Assembly: GCF_964246085.1 (NCBI RefSeq)
Contig: NZ_CAXTPD010000015.1
Length of the DNA: 64,000 nt
Origin: Brotaphodocola sp003480315
GTDB taxonomy: Bacteria > Bacillota > Clostridia > Lachnospirales > Lachnospiraceae
Reading direction: 5' to 3' (one strand)
Below the pieces are notes generated by a model. That model did not search any database. It was not told where the DNA came from and saw only the letters and a program-made list of their open reading frames with translations. Made by a program: the position numbers and the translations under genes. Shown piece after piece: positions 40,603-49,276 of this stretch. Positions within the stretch are counted from its first letter, which is position 1; each line of letters opens with the position of its first letter.

Positions 40603-41520
40603 ATGGCTAAGAAATTACTTGGATTTTTTAATAAACAGAAACAGTTTGAGCAGGATGTTATGGAAAACGGCATGCAGTATTCCAGCTTCTACGGAGATAG
40701 CCTGCGCCGTTTAAAGAAGAACAAAATGGCAATGTTCTGCGCATGTGTACTGATCCTGCTGGCACTGATGGCAATCTTCGCTCCGCTCCTCGCACCGTAT
40801 GATCCGACCTATCAGGATTACAGCGCTGTGCTTGGCGGACCGTGCAAGGCACATCCGTTCGGAACCGATGAATTCGGCCGTGACATCTTATCCCGTATCA
40901 TCTACGGTTCCAGAGTATCCATCAGTATCGGTATCGTGGCACAGATCATCGCTTCTATCGTAGGCGTAACCTTAGGTTCCCTGGCCGGTTACTACGGCGG
41001 CTGGATCGACAGCCTGATCTCCCGTGTCATGGAGATCTTCCAGGCATTCCCGGATCTGATCTTCGCCATGGCGATCATGACCTTCATGGGTAAGGGTGTC
41101 CTGAACCTGTTTATCGCCCTGGGCCTTCTGACCTGGGTCCGCACCGCGCGTATGATCCGCGGTTCTGTCATGCAGTTAAAAGAAAAAGAATACGTAGAGG
41201 CAGCCCGCGCCTGCGGAGCATCTACCTACTGGATCATCATGAAGGAACTGGTTCCGAACTGCCTGTCCACCATTATCGTCCTGGTTACCCTTGGTATCCC
41301 GAATGCAATCATGTACGAGGCATCCTTAAGCTTTTTGGGCATCGGTATCCAGCCGCCGACTCCGTCATGGGGCAATATGATCAGTGCGGCACAGACCTTT
41401 ATCAGCTACCGCCCGGTATACAGCATCATGCCTGGTGTGGCTATCATGATTACAGTTATCGCATTCAATATCTTCGGTGACGGTTTACGAGATGCACTGG
41501 ATCCGAAGCTGAGAAGTTAG
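40603..41520 (+). CDS. Dipeptide ABC importer permease (DppC type)
   Basis: 305 residues: cytoplasmic N-terminus of about 40 residues, then the block HPFGTDEFGRDILSRIIYGS, the EAA loop YVEAARACGASTYWIIMKEL and the C-terminal GIQPPTPSWGNMI and GDGLRDALDPKL. Together with the DppB-type protein it forms the transport channel. It is followed 12 bases later by the first ATPase. Confidence 0.93.
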   Translation: MAKKLLGFFNKQKQFEQDVMENGMQYSSFYGDSLRRLKKNKMAMFCACVLILLALMAIFAPLLAPYDPTYQDYSAVLGGPCKAHPFGTDEFGRDILSRIIYGSRVSISIGIVAQIIASIVGVTLGSLAGYYGGWIDSLISRVMEIFQAFPDLIFAMAIMTFMGKGVLNLFIALGLLTWVRTARMIRGSVMQLKEKEYVEAARACGASTYWIIMKELVPNCLSTIIVLVTLGIPNAIMYEASLSFLGIGIQPPTPSWGNMISAAQTFISYRPVYSIMPGVAIMITVIAFNIFGDGLRDALDPKLRS

Positions 41521-41532
41521 GAGGTATGAGAG

Positions 41533-42519
41533 ATGGCAGAGAATATTTTACAGGTAAAAAATTTAAAAACCTACTTTCATACTGAGGCCGGACTTGTGAA
41601 AGCGGTTAACGATGTTTCCTTCAATGTGGAAAAGGGTAAGACCCTCGGCATTGTAGGTGAGTCCGGCTGCGGAAAAAGTATCACTTCCTTATCGATCATG
41701 GGTCTGGTAGAGCGTCCCGGTAAGATCGAGGGCGGTGAGATCCTGTTTGAGGGGGAAGACCTCTTAAAGATGACGGAGGCTCAGATGCGCAACATCCGCG
41801 GCAAGAAGATTGCCATGATCTTCCAGGAGCCGATGACATCCTTGAATCCGGTTTATACCATCGGACAGCAGCTGATCGAGGCCCTGCTCCTTCATGAGAA
41901 AATGACCAAGCAGGAAGCAAAAGCCCGCGCCATCGAGATGTTAAAGCTGGTTAAGATCCCGCTTGCGGAGCGCCGCTTCGACGAGTACCCGCATCAGCTT
42001 TCCGGCGGTATGCGTCAGCGTGTCATGATTGCCATGGCGCTCTGCTGTAATCCGGCTATGCTGATCTGTGATGAGCCGACTACTGCGCTGGACGTAACCA
42101 TTCAGGCGCAGATCCTGGACCTCATCAATGAGTTAAAAGAAAAGACCGGAACCTCCGTTATGATGATTACCCACGACCTGGGTGTCATCGCAGAGGTTGC
42201 GGATGATGTTATGGTTATGTACGCAGGCAAGGTCGTTGAGCACGCAAGCTGCGACCAGATCTTTGACAAGCCGATGCATCCGTATACGGACGGACTGATG
42301 AAGTGTATTCCGAAGCTGGATGATGACGACACCAAAGAACTGAGCGTTATCAAGGGCATGGTGCCAAGCTTTGATGACATGCCGGCAGGCTGCGCGTTCT
42401 GCCCGAGATGTCCGCAGGCCCGCGAGATCTGCCGTCAGAAGATGCCGGAGTTAGTCGAGGCCGAGGGCCGCAGGGTGCGCTGCTTTAAATATACGAAGGA
42501 GTGGGAGGAGAACATCTGA
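41533..42519 (+). CDS. Dipeptide ABC importer ATPase (DppD type)
   Basis: 328 residues. Walker A GESGCGKS, signature LSGGMRQRVMIAMAL and Walker B MLICDEPTTALD are intact. The C-terminal oligopeptide extension has the four-cysteine motif CAFCPRCPQAREIC...C that binds an Fe-S cluster or zinc in this family. The stop overlaps the start of the second ATPase by one base. Confidence 0.95.
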   Translation: MAENILQVKNLKTYFHTEAGLVKAVNDVSFNVEKGKTLGIVGESGCGKSITSLSIMGLVERPGKIEGGEILFEGEDLLKMTEAQMRNIRGKKIAMIFQEPMTSLNPVYTIGQQLIEALLLHEKMTKQEAKARAIEMLKLVKIPLAERRFDEYPHQLSGGMRQRVMIAMALCCNPAMLICDEPTTALDVTIQAQILDLINELKEKTGTSVMMITHDLGVIAEVADDVMVMYAGKVVEHASCDQIFDKPMHPYTDGLMKCIPKLDDDDTKELSVIKGMVPSFDDMPAGCAFCPRCPQAREICRQKMPELVEAEGRRVRCFKYTKEWEENI

Positions 42520-43541
42520 TGAGTGAAGTAAATGAAAAGACCCCGCTTCTGGAGGTCCGGAACCTGCGGAAACTGTTCGCGGGAAAATCTTCCTTCTTCC
42601 AGAAAGATAAGTCATGGATCAAGGCGGTGGACGATGTATCCTTTACCCTGAATCCGAAAGAAACCCTGGGTGTGGTTGGTGAGTCCGGCTGCGGTAAGTC
42701 CACCATGGGCCGCTCTGTGCTTCGTCTGATCGAGCCGACCTCCGGCGAGATCTTCTACAAGGGAAAGGATTTCACCAAGGCAAGCGGCCAGGAGCTGCGG
42801 AAAATGCGCGCGGATATGCAGATCATTTTCCAGGATCCGTACGCATCCTTAAATCCGAGAATGACCATCGGCGAGATCATTGCCGAGCCGTTAAATATTC
42901 AGAAACGCTATAAGACCCAGGAGGAGACCCGGGCACAGGTGTTAAAGGTGATGGAGGTCGTAGGACTGAACACCAAATACTACAACCGCTATCCTCACGA
43001 GTTCTCCGGCGGACAGCGTCAGAGAATCGGTATTGCCCGCGCGATCGTGCTTAACCCGTCTCTGGTAGTCTGCGATGAGCCGGTATCCGCGCTGGATGTT
43101 TCCATCCAGTCTCAGGTACTGAATCTGCTGCGCCAGCTGCAGGAATCCATGGGAATGGCATATATCTTCATTTCCCACAACTTAAGCGTTATCAAGCACA
43201 TTTCCGACCGTGTCATGGTTATGTATCTGGGACATGTGGTAGAGCTGGCGGACAAGAAAGAGCTGTTTGCGAACCCGTCCCATCCGTACACCCAGGCGCT
43301 GCTGTCCGCAATTCCGGTACCGGAGCGCCATTCCAAGAGGAAGAAGATCATTCTCCAGGGCGATCTGCCGAGCCCGGCAAACCCGCCGTCCGGATGTATC
43401 TTCCACACCCGCTGCTTCATGGCTCAGGAAATCTGTTCCACACAGAAGCCGGAGCTTAGAGATATTGGAGGAGGTCATCTGTGCGCCTGTCATTTCTGCA
43501 ATGGAGCCTGCGCGCAGAACAAAACTACAGAAGAAAAATAA
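42519..43541 (+). CDS. Dipeptide ABC importer ATPase (DppF type)
   Basis: 340 residues from ATG 42519, which overlaps the previous stop (TGATG) and has GGAGGAG eight bases upstream. Walker A GESGCGKST, signature FSGGQRQRIGIARAI, Walker B LVVCDEPVSALD and the C-terminal SGCIFHTRCFMAQEIC motif are present. It completes a five-gene importer. Confidence 0.95.
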   Translation: MSEVNEKTPLLEVRNLRKLFAGKSSFFQKDKSWIKAVDDVSFTLNPKETLGVVGESGCGKSTMGRSVLRLIEPTSGEIFYKGKDFTKASGQELRKMRADMQIIFQDPYASLNPRMTIGEIIAEPLNIQKRYKTQEETRAQVLKVMEVVGLNTKYYNRYPHEFSGGQRQRIGIARAIVLNPSLVVCDEPVSALDVSIQSQVLNLLRQLQESMGMAYIFISHNLSVIKHISDRVMVMYLGHVVELADKKELFANPSHPYTQALLSAIPVPERHSKRKKIILQGDLPSPANPPSGCIFHTRCFMAQEICSTQKPELRDIGGGHLCACHFCNGACAQNKTTEEK

Positions 43542-43562
43542 ATGGGGAGGTATAGAAGTATC

Positions 43563-44648
43563 ATGAAAATTACCAACATTAAGACCTACAGAATGCAGGT
43601 GCCGCTGGTGCGTCCGTTCCGCATTGCGCTGGGCCTCATCACTCACGCGGTCAGCTGCCTGGTTGAGGTTGAGACCGATGCCGGTATCACCGGTTATGGT
43701 GAGGGCTCTCCGGGACCGCTGATCACCGGTGAAAACCTCGATGGAACCATCGCTACCGTAGAGCGTCTGAAGGAGAAGCTTATCGGCATGGACCCGCGTG
43801 ATATGGAGGCAATCTATACCGTGATGAACCGTACCGTAGCGTATGCAGGTACTGCAAAGGCAGCCATCGACCTGGCATGCCATGACATCATCGGCAAGAG
43901 CACCAATCTTCCGCTGTATAAGGTTCTGGGGGGACTTTCCGGCGAGATCGAGACAGACATGACCGTTGGTATCGATGATCCGGCAGTCATGGCAGAGCAT
44001 GCAAAGGCACACGTGCAGGCAGGCTTTAACGTGATCAAGACCAAGGTCGGCGTAGACTTTGCTTCCGATCTGGCAAGAGTCCGCGCGATCCGTGAGGCAG
44101 TCGGTGACCAGGTGAAGATCCGTCTGGACGCAAACCAGGGCTGGAAAGCCAAGGAGGCTGTTGAACTCATCAACCGCCTGAACGAGTACGATATCGAGCT
44201 GGTAGAGCAGCCGGTTCCGCGCTTCGATTTTGAGGGACTGAAGTTCGTGACCGCCCACAGCTCTGTGCCGATCATGGCAGATGAAAGCTGCTGGGATTCT
44301 AAGGATGCCCTGCAGTTAGTATCCCAGCGTGCTGTAGATCTCATCAACATCAAGCTGATGAAGTGCGGCGGCCTGTATGAGGCAAAGAAGATCACCGCGA
44401 TCGCAGAGGCAGCAGGCGTGGAGGTCATGCTGGGCTGTATGGCAGAGGAGAGCGGTATCGGCGTAACCGCGGCTGCTTCCCTGGGTGCGGCATTAAAGAA
44501 CATCACACGTGCGGATCTGGACGCAACCTTCTCCTTAAAAGAGCTTCCGTACGAGGGCGGCTTTACCGTAAAAGATACCAGACATCTGATCCTTTCCTCT
44601 GATCCAGGCCTTGGCATCAAACGTCTGAAAAAGGAGATGCTGGCATGA
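43563..44648 (+). CDS. Dipeptide epimerase of the enolase superfamily
   Basis: About 361 residues. Enolase-superfamily residues are visible: the KTKVG motif (catalytic Lys pair), metal ligands in RLDANQGW, VEQPV and MADESC, and the second catalytic Lys in NIKLMKCGG. The N-terminal capping domain (YRMQVPLVRPFRIALG) is of the dipeptide-epimerase type that interconverts L-Ala-D-Glu and L-Ala-L-Glu or similar dipeptides. The GGGGAGG site (43544-43550) overlaps the alternative ATG 43542 and lies upstream of ATG 43563, so 43563 is chosen. It lies directly after a dipeptide importer, the same context as Bacillus dpp-ykfB. Exact substrate is inferred from context. Confidence 0.9.
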   Translation: MKITNIKTYRMQVPLVRPFRIALGLITHAVSCLVEVETDAGITGYGEGSPGPLITGENLDGTIATVERLKEKLIGMDPRDMEAIYTVMNRTVAYAGTAKAAIDLACHDIIGKSTNLPLYKVLGGLSGEIETDMTVGIDDPAVMAEHAKAHVQAGFNVIKTKVGVDFASDLARVRAIREAVGDQVKIRLDANQGWKAKEAVELINRLNEYDIELVEQPVPRFDFEGLKFVTAHSSVPIMADESCWDSKDALQLVSQRAVDLINIKLMKCGGLYEAKKITAIAEAAGVEVMLGCMAEESGIGVTAAASLGAALKNITRADLDATFSLKELPYEGGFTVKDTRHLILSSDPGLGIKRLKKEMLA

Positions 44649-46048
44649 ACCGTATGACACAGGAGGGCAAGGCAAAGCTGGAAGAGCTGATTGCCCGCGT
44701 AATGAAGGATGGCCAGGCCCGCGGTATCGCGGTCGGCATCGTCAATGCAGCCGGAGAAATCCAGTACGAAAATTACTTTGGTTACCGTGATGCGGAGAAC
44801 AAGCTCCCGATCACCAGAGACACCATCTTCGGTATGGCATCTGTAACCAAATCCTTTACGGCACTGTCCATCATGCAGATGCAGCAGGACGGCCTTTTAA
44901 AGGTAGATGATCCGGTTTCCAGATACATTCCGGAGTTCACAAACAAGAATCAGTCTGAGCCAGTTAAACTGTGGCATTTGATGTGCCACAGCGGCGGCTA
45001 TTTCCCGCTTCCGCGTATCGTAGTGGATAAGACCGCGCAGGAGATGGGGATTGAGGATTCCCTGGATGCAGAGCTTATTTACCGGGAAGACTTTGCAGAG
45101 GAAGGCATCCGCCGTGTGGCAGGCCGCCTGGATTCCCAGACCCGTTTCACCGGACGTCCGGGACAGCGCATGAGCTACTGCAACGACGGTTTTGGTCTGC
45201 TTTCTGATATTGTGCGCCGTCATTCCGGTTATGGCTCCTTTGCAGAGTATCTGGATAAGAAGATCCTGAAGCCGATCGGTATGGACCGCAGCAACATCAG
45301 CTTTATCCGCAACAGCCAGGACGAGAATGCGGCAATCCTGTATTCTCTGGAGAACGGAACCTGGAGAGTTGACCGCGACTACCAGAACGATGCCTTCGTC
45401 CTGCACGGCGGCGGCGGTATGAAGTCCACTCTGGGTGATATGCTGAAGTATGCTGTTATGTATCTGAATGAAGGTGTGGCAGGAAACGGAAACCGCATCG
45501 TAGAGCGCTATGCTGTTCAGGAGATGGAAAAGCCGAGACAGTTCATGAAGCCGGGCATATACTATGGCTACGGTCTGGAGACGAAGCAGGTGGGTGACCG
45601 TGCTGTTTATGAGCACGGCGGAAGCCTTCCGGGCGTATCCTCCAACTTCTCTTTCTGTCCGCAGGAGGAGGTTGGTATTGTAGTGCTGTGCAACACCATG
45701 GATGTTTCCGTGGCAGCCATCGCAGATGCGGCCCTGAATGCCTACTGCGGCCTTGAGGTTGAGGAAGAACGGCAGATCCACGCTGAACGCAGCTGGAGCG
45801 CCGAAGAACTGGAAGAATTAGCCGGAAGCTATGTATCCGGTGAGGGTGATGCATTTACGCTGACTGTAGAAAACGGAACCCTGAGCATGAAGGTAAACGG
45901 AAATCCGACCGCACTTCAGGCCGTATATCCGTGGCAGGGTATGGTACGGAAAACCTATTCCGACATTTACCTGACTGCGATCCGTGACGAAGAAGGACAC
46001 GTATTTGCGGCGCGCTATGGCAGCCGGATCTTCCCGAAGGAAGTATAA
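44645..46048 (+). CDS. Serine hydrolase of the beta-lactamase/S12 peptidase family
   Basis: 467 residues, overlapping the epimerase by four bases. The nucleophile motif SVTKSF (SxxK), the YCND tyrosine motif (YxN) and HGGS in place of KTG define the class C beta-lactamase/D-aminopeptidase superfamily. A C-terminal beta domain (about 385-467) resembles the lipocalin-like tail of such proteins. There is no signal peptide, so it acts in the cytoplasm on imported substrate, not as an antibiotic-resistance enzyme. With the importer and epimerase it suggests hydrolysis of D-residue-containing wall peptides. Substrate unproven. Confidence 0.88.
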   Translation: MNRMTQEGKAKLEELIARVMKDGQARGIAVGIVNAAGEIQYENYFGYRDAENKLPITRDTIFGMASVTKSFTALSIMQMQQDGLLKVDDPVSRYIPEFTNKNQSEPVKLWHLMCHSGGYFPLPRIVVDKTAQEMGIEDSLDAELIYREDFAEEGIRRVAGRLDSQTRFTGRPGQRMSYCNDGFGLLSDIVRRHSGYGSFAEYLDKKILKPIGMDRSNISFIRNSQDENAAILYSLENGTWRVDRDYQNDAFVLHGGGGMKSTLGDMLKYAVMYLNEGVAGNGNRIVERYAVQEMEKPRQFMKPGIYYGYGLETKQVGDRAVYEHGGSLPGVSSNFSFCPQEEVGIVVLCNTMDVSVAAIADAALNAYCGLEVEEERQIHAERSWSAEELEELAGSYVSGEGDAFTLTVENGTLSMKVNGNPTALQAVYPWQGMVRKTYSDIYLTAIRDEEGHVFAARYGSRIFPKEV

Positions 46049-46056
46049 TCATATTG

Positions 46057-46106
46057 AAAAGAGATTCCTGCTTTTTTTCAAAGAACAGGAATCTCTTTAC
46101 TTTTTG
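46057..46106 (+). terminator. Terminator of the dipeptide operon
   Basis: AAAAGAGATTCCTG (46057-46070) pairs with CAGGAATCTCTTTA (46085-46098), followed by CTTTTTG. Confidence 0.88.
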
Positions 46107-46124
46107 AAAAATACGATTTATAAT
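46096..46124 (+). promoter_or_regulatory. Promoter of tRNA-Gly
   Basis: TTTACT (46096-46101), 17-base spacer, TATAAT (46119-46124), about 23 bases before the tRNA. It overlaps the tail of the preceding terminator. Confidence 0.65.
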
Positions 46125-46146
46125 AAACAGTGTTTCCATAGAAAAC

Positions 46147-46217
<71 letters not shown>

Positions 46218-46222
46218 TCCTT

Positions 46223-46247
46223 AAAACCGCGTAGCTACGCGGTTTTT
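46223..46247 (+). terminator. Terminator of tRNA-Gly
   Basis: A perfect palindrome AAAACCGCGTAG/CTACGCGGTTTT followed by T. It also lies at the tail end of the minus-strand HD gene and may act both ways. Confidence 0.92.
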
Positions 46248-46253
46248 GTATTT

Positions 46254-46835
46254 TCAGGCCTCTATCTCCGCATTCACGGCGTCCTCGCAGGAGCGCATTG
46301 CCTCGATGGTCTTTGCAAAGAGCTCATCCAGCTCCCATCCCAGGCGTTCGGCACCGGTGCGGATGATGTCGCGGGAGCAGCCTGCAGCAAATTTTTTATC
46401 CTTGAATTTTTTCTTTAAGCTGGAAACCTCCATATCCCTGGTGCTTTTGGATGGGCGCATGCGGGCTGCGGCTCCGATCAGACCGGTCAGCTCATCTGCG
46501 GCGAACAGCACCTTTTCCATCTCATGGACCGGCTCCACATCGCAGCAGATGCCGTAGCCATGGGAGCAGATGGCGTGGATCATGTCATCGCCGACACCGT
46601 CGGCCTTTAACAGCTCTGGTGCTTTTGTGCAGTGCTGCTCCGGGTAAAGCTCAAAATCAATGTCGTGGAGCAGTCCGCAGATTCCCCAGAAATCTTCCTC
46701 ATCTCCGTAACCAAGCTCCCTCGCGTACCAGCGCATGACGCCTTCTACGGTGAGACCATGCAGAATGTGGAATGGCTCCTTGTTATAGGTTTTCAGTAAG
46801 TTCAATGCTTCATCTCGTGTGATCTGACTTATCAT
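46254..46835 (-). CDS. HD-domain hydrolase (HDIG-like)
   Basis: About 193 residues on the minus strand. The HD signature is spread as HILHGLTVEGVMRWYAREL, GLLHDIDFE (metal-binding His-Asp) and AICSHGYG further on. Many such proteins hydrolyse phosphate esters of nucleotides; the substrate is not predictable. AGGAGGAG lies seven bases before ATG 46835, preferred to an upstream in-frame ATG 33 bases earlier. It follows the FeoA-like gene on the same strand. Confidence 0.88.
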   Translation of the reverse strand: MISQITRDEALNLLKTYNKEPFHILHGLTVEGVMRWYARELGYGDEEDFWGICGLLHDIDFELYPEQHCTKAPELLKADGVGDDMIHAICSHGYGICCDVEPVHEMEKVLFAADELTGLIGAAARMRPSKSTRDMEVSSLKKKFKDKKFAAGCSRDIIRTGAERLGWELDELFAKTIEAMRSCEDAVNAEIEA

Positions 46836-46913
46836 TTCATGTCTCCTCCTGCTGGAAATTTTTTCCATTATACTGCGTCTGATAAAAATTGTTAAGCATT
46901 TGTTTTTGAAGGA

Positions 46914-47147
46914 TCAGTGTTGGATTTCGGCAAAAATTTCGCCTGCAAGCTTTCGCGGCAGTAAAATCAGACGGCCGCGCACCCGGAATAAAAAGAGCCG
47001 CCTTCGGAGGGAACGGCACACGCAGTGTACCGCTTCATCGGGAACAAAGCCCTGCCGGGCAAGCTTCTCCCGGCGTGCCGGTTCACTGGCGATCCAGATG
47101 ATGCGGACATCGGAGGCAGGGGGAATGTGACTGAGCGGAAGTACCAT
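46914..47147 (-). CDS. FeoA-like SH3-fold domain protein
   Basis: 77 residues on the minus strand. The layout LSHIPPASDVRIIWIASEPA, REKLARQGFVPDEAVHCVC, FRVRGRLILLPRKLAGEI follows the FeoA core: an opening loop, the ...L..xGFxPxxxV... turn and the RGxxIxL...A..I ending. FeoA helps the ferrous transporter FeoB. No feoB is adjacent, so it could be a stand-alone FeoA-type regulator. The AGGTGA site before ATG 47147 supports the start. Sequence similarity is moderate, hence the middling confidence. Confidence 0.65.
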   Translation of the reverse strand: MVLPLSHIPPASDVRIIWIASEPARREKLARQGFVPDEAVHCVCRSLRRRLFLFRVRGRLILLPRKLAGEIFAEIQH

Positions 47148-47255
47148 GGAATCACCTGGGCATGTTTGCCGGGGCCATGTGACAGGCAGAGCGCCCGGTT
47201 CACACGGACCGGTGCGTAATTACCATAAGATATGCGCAAATTCCGGGAAAAGAGC

Positions 47256-47284
47256 TTGCCACCGCAGAATTTGTTAGGTAAAAT
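47256..47284 (+). promoter_or_regulatory. Promoter of the ABC-F gene
   Basis: TTGCCA (47256-47261), 17-base spacer, TAAAAT (47279-47284). Leader of about 80 bases. Confidence 0.65.
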
Positions 47285-47294
47285 AGTAGCATTC

Positions 47295-47331
47295 GCAAAA
47301 TACGGCATAGCCGCAGATTTCAATATTTTGC
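47295..47331 (+). promoter_or_regulatory. Leader hairpin of the ABC-F mRNA
   Basis: GCAAAATA (47295-47302) pairs with TATTTTGC (47324-47331) around an inner CGG/CCG stem. It starts at the expected 5' end of the transcript; ABC-F genes are often attenuated, but no T-run follows. Confidence 0.45.
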
Positions 47332-47371
47332 AGAGATTGTTTGTGTCTGAGAGGTTTTGAGAGGAGTTTTC

Positions 47372-48925
47372 ATGAGTATTTTAAATGTAGAGCATTTAAG
47401 TCACGGATTTGGTGACCGGGCTATTTTCCAGGACGTTTCCTTCCGTCTGTTAAAGGGTGAGCATATCGGTCTGGTGGGCGCCAACGGCGAGGGTAAATCT
47501 ACCTTCATGAGCATTATCACCGGCAAACTTCAGCCGGATGAGGGCAAGGTTGAGTGGTCAAAGCATGTGCGCGCCGGTTATCTGGACCAGCACACTGTGC
47601 TGGAAAAGGGCATGACCATCCGCGATGTGTTAAAGAGTGCGTTCGCGTATCTGTTTGAGATGGAAGAGCAGATGAACGCCATCTGCGATAAGATGGGCGA
47701 GGCATCCGAGGACGAGATGAATGCCATGATGGAGGAGCTGGGCACGATTCAGGACCTTCTGATGGCCCATGACTTTTATATCATTGACAGCAAGGTAGAA
47801 GAGGTAGGTCGCGCGCTGGGCCTGCAGGAGATTGGCATGGATAAGGATGTTTCCGAGCTTTCCGGCGGCCAGCGTACCAAGGTGCTTCTGGGAAAGCTGC
47901 TGCTGGAAAAGCCGGACATCCTGCTTTTGGATGAGCCGACCAACTATCTGGATGAGCAGCATATTGAATGGCTGAAGCGTTATCTGCAGGAGTATGAGAA
48001 TGCCTTTATTCTGATCTCCCATGATATTCCATTCTTAAACAGCGTCATCAACCTGATCTACCACATGGAGAACCAGAAGCTGGACCGTTATGTGGGCGAT
48101 TACGATCATTTCCAGGAAGTGTATGCAGTGAAGAAAGCGCAGCTTGAGGCCGCTTATAAGCGTCAGCAGCAGGAGATCGCAGAGCTTGAAGACTTTGTGG
48201 CCCGCAATAAGGCAAGAGTTTCTACTCGAAATATGGCCATGTCCCGCCAGAAAAAGCTGGATAAGATGGAGGTCATTGAGCTGGCGAAGGAGAAGCCGAA
48301 GCCGGAGTTTAACTTTATGGAGGCCCGTGCTGCCGGCAAAATGATCTTTGAGGCGAAGGACCTGGTGATCGGCTACGACGAGCCGCTGACCCGCCCGTTT
48401 GATATCAGCATGGAACGCGGCGAGAAGGTCGTCTTAAAGGGTTCCAACGGAATCGGAAAGACTACCCTGCTAAAGAGTATCCTGGGCCTGATCCCGGCAC
48501 TTTCCGGCAGCGTGGAGTTGGGTGATTATCTGTATCTTGGCTATTTTGAACAGGAGATGGTACCGGGAAATACCACCACCTGCATTGAGGAAATCTGGAA
48601 GGAATTTCCGTCCTACACCCAGTATCAGGTACGTTCTGCCCTGGCAAAATGCGGTCTGACGACCAAACACATCGAGAGCCAGGTGCGTGTCCTGTCCGGC
48701 GGTGAGCAGGCAAAGGTAAGATTATGTAAATTGATCAACCGCGAGACCAATGTCCTGCTTCTGGATGAGCCGACCAACCATCTGGATGTGGACGCCAAGG
48801 AGGAGCTGGCCCGTGCCCTGAAGGCATACAAAGGCAGCATCCTTCTGATCTGCCATGAGCCGGAGTTTTACGAGGGCTTTGCCACCCGCGTGGTAGACTG
48901 CAGCGAATTCTGCCTGCGCGGTTAA
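47372..48925 (+). CDS. ABC-F family ATPase (ribosome-associated)
   Basis: 517 residues with two soluble ABC domains and no membrane segments. Copy 1: Walker A GANGEGKST, signature LSGGQRTKVLLGKLL, Walker B ILLLDEPTNYLD. Copy 2: Walker A GSNGIGKTT, signature LSGGEQAKVRLCKLI, Walker B VLLLDEPTNHLD. Between them lies a charged linker (about 240-320, KKAQLEAAYKRQQQEIAELE) that in ABC-F proteins reaches the ribosomal P site. It lacks the long linker of resistance types, so a housekeeping role as in YbiT/YkpA-like proteins is more likely. GAGGAG five bases before ATG 47372 sets the start. Confidence 0.93.
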   Translation: MSILNVEHLSHGFGDRAIFQDVSFRLLKGEHIGLVGANGEGKSTFMSIITGKLQPDEGKVEWSKHVRAGYLDQHTVLEKGMTIRDVLKSAFAYLFEMEEQMNAICDKMGEASEDEMNAMMEELGTIQDLLMAHDFYIIDSKVEEVGRALGLQEIGMDKDVSELSGGQRTKVLLGKLLLEKPDILLLDEPTNYLDEQHIEWLKRYLQEYENAFILISHDIPFLNSVINLIYHMENQKLDRYVGDYDHFQEVYAVKKAQLEAAYKRQQQEIAELEDFVARNKARVSTRNMAMSRQKKLDKMEVIELAKEKPKPEFNFMEARAAGKMIFEAKDLVIGYDEPLTRPFDISMERGEKVVLKGSNGIGKTTLLKSILGLIPALSGSVELGDYLYLGYFEQEMVPGNTTTCIEEIWKEFPSYTQYQVRSALAKCGLTTKHIESQVRVLSGGEQAKVRLCKLINRETNVLLLDEPTNHLDVDAKEELARALKAYKGSILLICHEPEFYEGFATRVVDCSEFCLRG

Positions 48926-48982
48926 GAGCCAGCTTATGTCGGCTGGTGTCAGCTTTTGTCGATGAACTTTTCTTGTACTGGC

Positions 48983-49020
48983 ATCGTTACTGTGCTATGA
49001 TGATGGCACAGTAACGATTT
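48983..49020 (+). terminator. Terminator-like hairpin after the ABC-F gene
   Basis: ATCGTTACTGTGC (48983-48995) pairs perfectly with GCACAGTAACGAT (49006-49018), followed by only TTT. The rest of the 351-base gap 48926-49276 is AT-rich, with no clear promoter or RNA recognised. Confidence 0.65.
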
Positions 49021-49276
49021 ATCTGAGATTCTGTTTTTCTGTTATCTTAGTTTTATTTTCACATTTCATTTATTTTCACTTTTATATTTGTGTTTCTATG
49101 TTCCTGTTGGGCTTTATGGCAATGTTTTGCCGCTTCAGCTTGAAACAGGGCAGTTTTTTATTTTTCAGTTTTATCATCAGGCTGTCTGTTACGTGCAGCT
49201 CAGGCGCAGTTCGCGCATTTTCACATAGGATCAGAATACAAAAAACAGGATCGCAAAAAGGGAGAGGGGGAATGCG

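Noticed and set aside
43563..44648. LarA or a racemase using the nickel cofactor
   Set aside because: The metal ligands and KxK motif are those of the Mg-dependent enolase superfamily; LarA has an unrelated fold and motif set.
44645..46048. Beta-lactamase resistance gene
   Set aside because: The SxxK fold is present but there is no signal peptide, the KTG box is HGG and the gene is fused in operon to a dipeptide epimerase.
46967..47323. 118-codon minus-strand open frame overlapping the FeoA-like gene
   Set aside because: It has no ribosome binding site or family features, and the overlapping 77-codon frame fits FeoA.
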